Part shown: in pieces, positions 6,300 to 7,538 of the stretch
How positions within the stretch are numbered: the first letter of the stretch is position 1
Layout of the letters: each line of letters begins with the position of its first letter
Assembly: GCA_027306745.1 (NCBI GenBank)
Contig: DAHUZD010000281.1
Span: forward strand, 1 to 7,538
DNA length: 7,538 nt
Source: Acidobacteriaceae bacterium
Lineage (GTDB): Bacteria > Acidobacteriota > Terriglobia > Terriglobales > Acidobacteriaceae
Direction of reading: 5' to 3'
Translations under genes and position numbers: made by a program
Notes under the pieces: model-generated
The model's input: the letters and a program-made list of their open reading frames with translations, nothing else
What the model was told of the DNA's origin: nothing
Database searches by the model: none

Positions 6300-6923
6300 A
6301 TGCAAAGTCTAAAGAAAAACTGGGGTGCAACCGCGATGCAGAGCGGCGCAGCCCTGCTGGCGCTGGGGACGGCTTTGCTGGTGCTGGGTGCGAACATGTC
6401 CGCGCATGGCGCTAATGCTTGGAGCCTGGCCGTCGCCAGCGTGTTGTTGTGCGCAGGCATGTTGTTGCCGCTGGGGTTGATGGTGGCAGCCGGATGTATG
6501 CCGGTGGCGCGCATCAGCCTTGTGGGTGCCCTGATTGCTGCGGGCGTGTTTGTTCTGGCGTACCAGTCGTACCCGGCGACGGTGTGGATCACACTGCCAT
6601 CGGGCGGCTTGGGCATTTCGAACCCTGGCGTCGTTTGGATTACGTTGCCTGCGGCTGGCATGGGAATTTTGTGGAGCTTGTGGCTGTTGCGACTGGCTTT
6701 GATGGTGCAGAGCCAGAGCGCCAAGGCGCGGATGCTTGCGTTGGCGGCGGCGCTGACGGCGGCGCTGGGCATTCTGCTGGCGGTGCAGAGTGACCTGAGC
6801 CGCATCACCGCCATCACCGCGGCTGCCTGCTTCGCATTTTGGATTGGTGTGCAAGTTTTGATGAGCATTCCGCTGCTCTACCGTGAGCTTTGTGCCGGGC
6901 CGGTGGTGATGGCCGGGCGCTGA
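6300..6923 (+). CDS. Polytopic membrane protein, function unknown
   Basis: I do not recognise a family. The 207-residue product is very hydrophobic, with five or six likely membrane helices: about 14-33, 42-64, 72-90, 111-135, 145-162 and 169-193. Basic residues K5, K6, R71, R131, K142 and R144 lie between or before them. There is no cleavable signal peptide and no evident catalytic motif. A short segment occurs twice: VWITLPSGGLGI (95-106) and VWITLPAAGMGI (112-123), separated by SNPGV. AAGGTGA just before the ATG supports the start. It follows the second stress-protein gene by 46 bases and is closed by a strong terminator, so it most likely forms a two-gene operon with that gene. It could be a small integral membrane partner or stress-induced protein; nothing in the sequence decides this. 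Confidence 0.75.
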   Translation: MQSLKKNWGATAMQSGAALLALGTALLVLGANMSAHGANAWSLAVASVLLCAGMLLPLGLMVAAGCMPVARISLVGALIAAGVFVLAYQSYPATVWITLPSGGLGISNPGVVWITLPAAGMGILWSLWLLRLALMVQSQSAKARMLALAAALTAALGILLAVQSDLSRITAITAAACFAFWIGVQVLMSIPLLYRELCAGPVVMAGR

Positions 6924-6939
6924 TTCGCACGCTTCGTAG

Positions 6940-6971
6940 AAAAATCCCTCGCGCGCAGCGAGGGATTTTTT
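6940..6971 (+). terminator. Intrinsic terminator after the membrane-protein gene
   Basis: A perfect 13-bp stem pairs AAAAATCCCTCGC (6940-6952) with GCGAGGGATTTTT (6958-6970) around the loop GCGCA, and ends in a T-tract. It begins 17 bases after the stop codon. The A-tract on the left arm means it could also work on the other strand, but no minus-strand gene ends here. Confidence 0.92.
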
Positions 6972-6993
6972 GTGCGCATTTCTCCATCGGTCC

Positions 6994-7098
6994 ACGATGT
7001 ATGTCACAGCGAAATCCACACTTGGCTGTGCGACGTGACCTGCATCACGCGGCGCGGTGATGCGAGTCATGGTTGCCGGGTGACACGAAAAGTAGTCT
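6994..7098 (+). promoter_or_regulatory. Array of CRP/FNR-like operators before the cytochrome gene
   Basis: Three dyad-type sites lie in the gap after the terminator. ACGAT-GTAT-GTCAC (6994-7007, centre 7000.5) has one good half only. GTGAC-CTGC-ATCAC (7035-7048, centre 7041.5) matches GTGAY-N4-RTCAC fully. GTGAT-GCGA-GTCAT (7057-7070, centre 7063.5) misses one base. The last two are 22 bp apart, as before the two stress-protein genes. A weak -10-like TAGTCT (7093-7098) would put them at -63.5 and -41.5. An alternative -10, CACAAT at 7113-7118, would put the proximal site at -61.5, so the exact start is uncertain. Confidence 0.5.
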
Positions 7099-7171
7099 GC
7101 AGAGTGCCCGATCACAATTCGCGCGCAAATGCATGTGGCGTTGCAGAACGGCACAGAAGGAAGAAAACGGA

Positions 7172-7453
7172 ATGAACCGGGAGATGAAAATTGCTTTTGG
7201 GTTCACATTGCTTGTGACGGCGGCCTTGCTGGCGGTACAGGCCACTGCGCCCAAGGCGGAGGCGATCCCAGCCTTCGCCAGAAAATATCACACGGCCTGT
7301 GCGACGTGTCACAGCAACTGGCCGGAGCTGAATGATTTTGGCCTGGCCTTCAAGATGAATGGCTTCAAGTTTCCGCAAGACAACGAAGACTTCGTAAAGG
7401 AACCGCCGCTGGAGCTAGGCTCGCGCGCTCAAAAAGAGGCCTTCCCCAATTAG
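7172..7453 (+). CDS. Secreted monoheme c-type cytochrome, N-terminal part ended by an in-frame TAG
   Basis: The readable product has 93 residues. A signal peptide (M1 to about A31, hydrophobic core 8-24, ending KAEA) directs export, where heme would attach at the single C-x2-C-H motif CATCH (43-47). The flanking text IPAFARKYHTACATCH, then PELNDFGLAFKMNGFKF, matches a family of outer-membrane or periplasmic cytochromes that continue into a long, often beta-barrel-like C-terminal region; I recognise the family only by eye. The full protein should run to several hundred residues, so a stop at 7451-7453 is premature, and the same frame stays protein-like afterwards. ATG 7172 is chosen because an AAGGA-type site (from 7157) precedes it and the signal peptide starts there. 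Starting at 7073 would add an unconserved tail before the signal. The gene has three operator-like sites upstream and is separated from the previous operon by a terminator. Confidence 0.75.
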   Translation: MNREMKIAFGFTLLVTAALLAVQATAPKAEAIPAFARKYHTACATCHSNWPELNDFGLAFKMNGFKFPQDNEDFVKEPPLELGSRAQKEAFPN

Positions 7454-7538
7454 ATCTGGCCGGGCGAGCTGCCGATTTGGCCGATCGCCTTCAGCTACTC
7501 CGGCTACTTCACCTACACCAGTCAGCAGACGCAGGCCG
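7454..7538 (+). pseudogene. In-frame continuation of the cytochrome gene past the TAG, cut by the window edge
   Basis: After the TAG the same frame reads IWPGELPIWPIAFSYSGYF and then TYTSQQTQA, with no further stop to the window end. The W-P-G-E-[LI]-P block followed by alternating aromatic and small residues looks like the start of a beta-strand region, as expected downstream of this cytochrome type. This shows the coding frame was continuous until recently, or still is. Possible reasons are a nonsense mutation (CAG or AAG to TAG is one step), a sequencing error, or readthrough. I cannot tell these apart here. Confidence 0.6.

Noticed and set aside
6309..7154. Minus-strand open frame of 281 residues
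   Set aside because: It is antisense to the membrane protein gene, crosses the strong terminator, and is a Gln/Arg/His-rich shadow.
7073..7171. Upstream start for the cytochrome
   Set aside because: It would place 33 residues before the signal peptide; ATG 7172 has a ribosome site and leaves the signal sequence at the N terminus.
1..7538. CRISPR array, insertion sequence, phage or toxin-antitoxin genes
   Set aside because: No regularly spaced direct repeats, transposase or integrase motifs, or paired small toxin-antitoxin frames were seen.

Overview
The window is GC-rich bacterial chromosome. Gram-negative identity follows from a KDO-8-phosphate synthase gene (kdsA), which serves LPS core synthesis. 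The protein styles (long tandem universal stress proteins, an FNR-like regulator with an N-terminal C-x2-C, a monoheme cytochrome of the 'IPAFARKY..CxxCH' type, a dNK-family kinase) together with a dispersed palindromic repeat containing 'gcgaagaatc' resemble Acidobacteriota (Terriglobia). That assignment is inference from recognition, not a database result.

Layout. 1-1200: the 3' end of a LuxR-type regulator, then kdsA, both on +. 1245-1321: tRNA-Arg(CCG) on -, with an encoded CCA end. 1322-1717: gene-free DNA holding a composite inverted repeat. 1718-2467: a NodB-type polysaccharide deacetylase on -. 2605-3352: a well-formed sigma70-like promoter driving a deoxynucleoside kinase-like gene. 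3349-7538: a stretch all on +, made of a tandem-domain universal stress protein, a Crp/Fnr-family regulator, a second tandem-domain universal stress protein, a polytopic membrane protein closed by a strong intrinsic terminator, and the start of a secreted monoheme cytochrome whose frame is broken by a TAG.

How the genes may work together. The upstream regions of both stress-protein genes and of the cytochrome each carry two dyad sites of the form GTGAY-N4-RTCAC (equivalent to TGTGA-N6-TCACA), with centres exactly 22 bp apart. The proximal site is centred 41.5 to 42.5 bp upstream of a start inferred from a plausible -10 box. The regulator encoded among them has a CRP-like recognition helix (R200, E201, R205), which in CRP reads GTGA half-sites. 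Its sensor part lacks the cAMP-contact residues of CRP and holds exactly four cysteines (14, 17, 26, 65). The simplest reading is a local redox- or oxygen-responsive regulon controlled by this regulator, covering two stress proteins, a membrane protein and a cytochrome. The operators, promoters and signal are predictions from sequence inspection alone.
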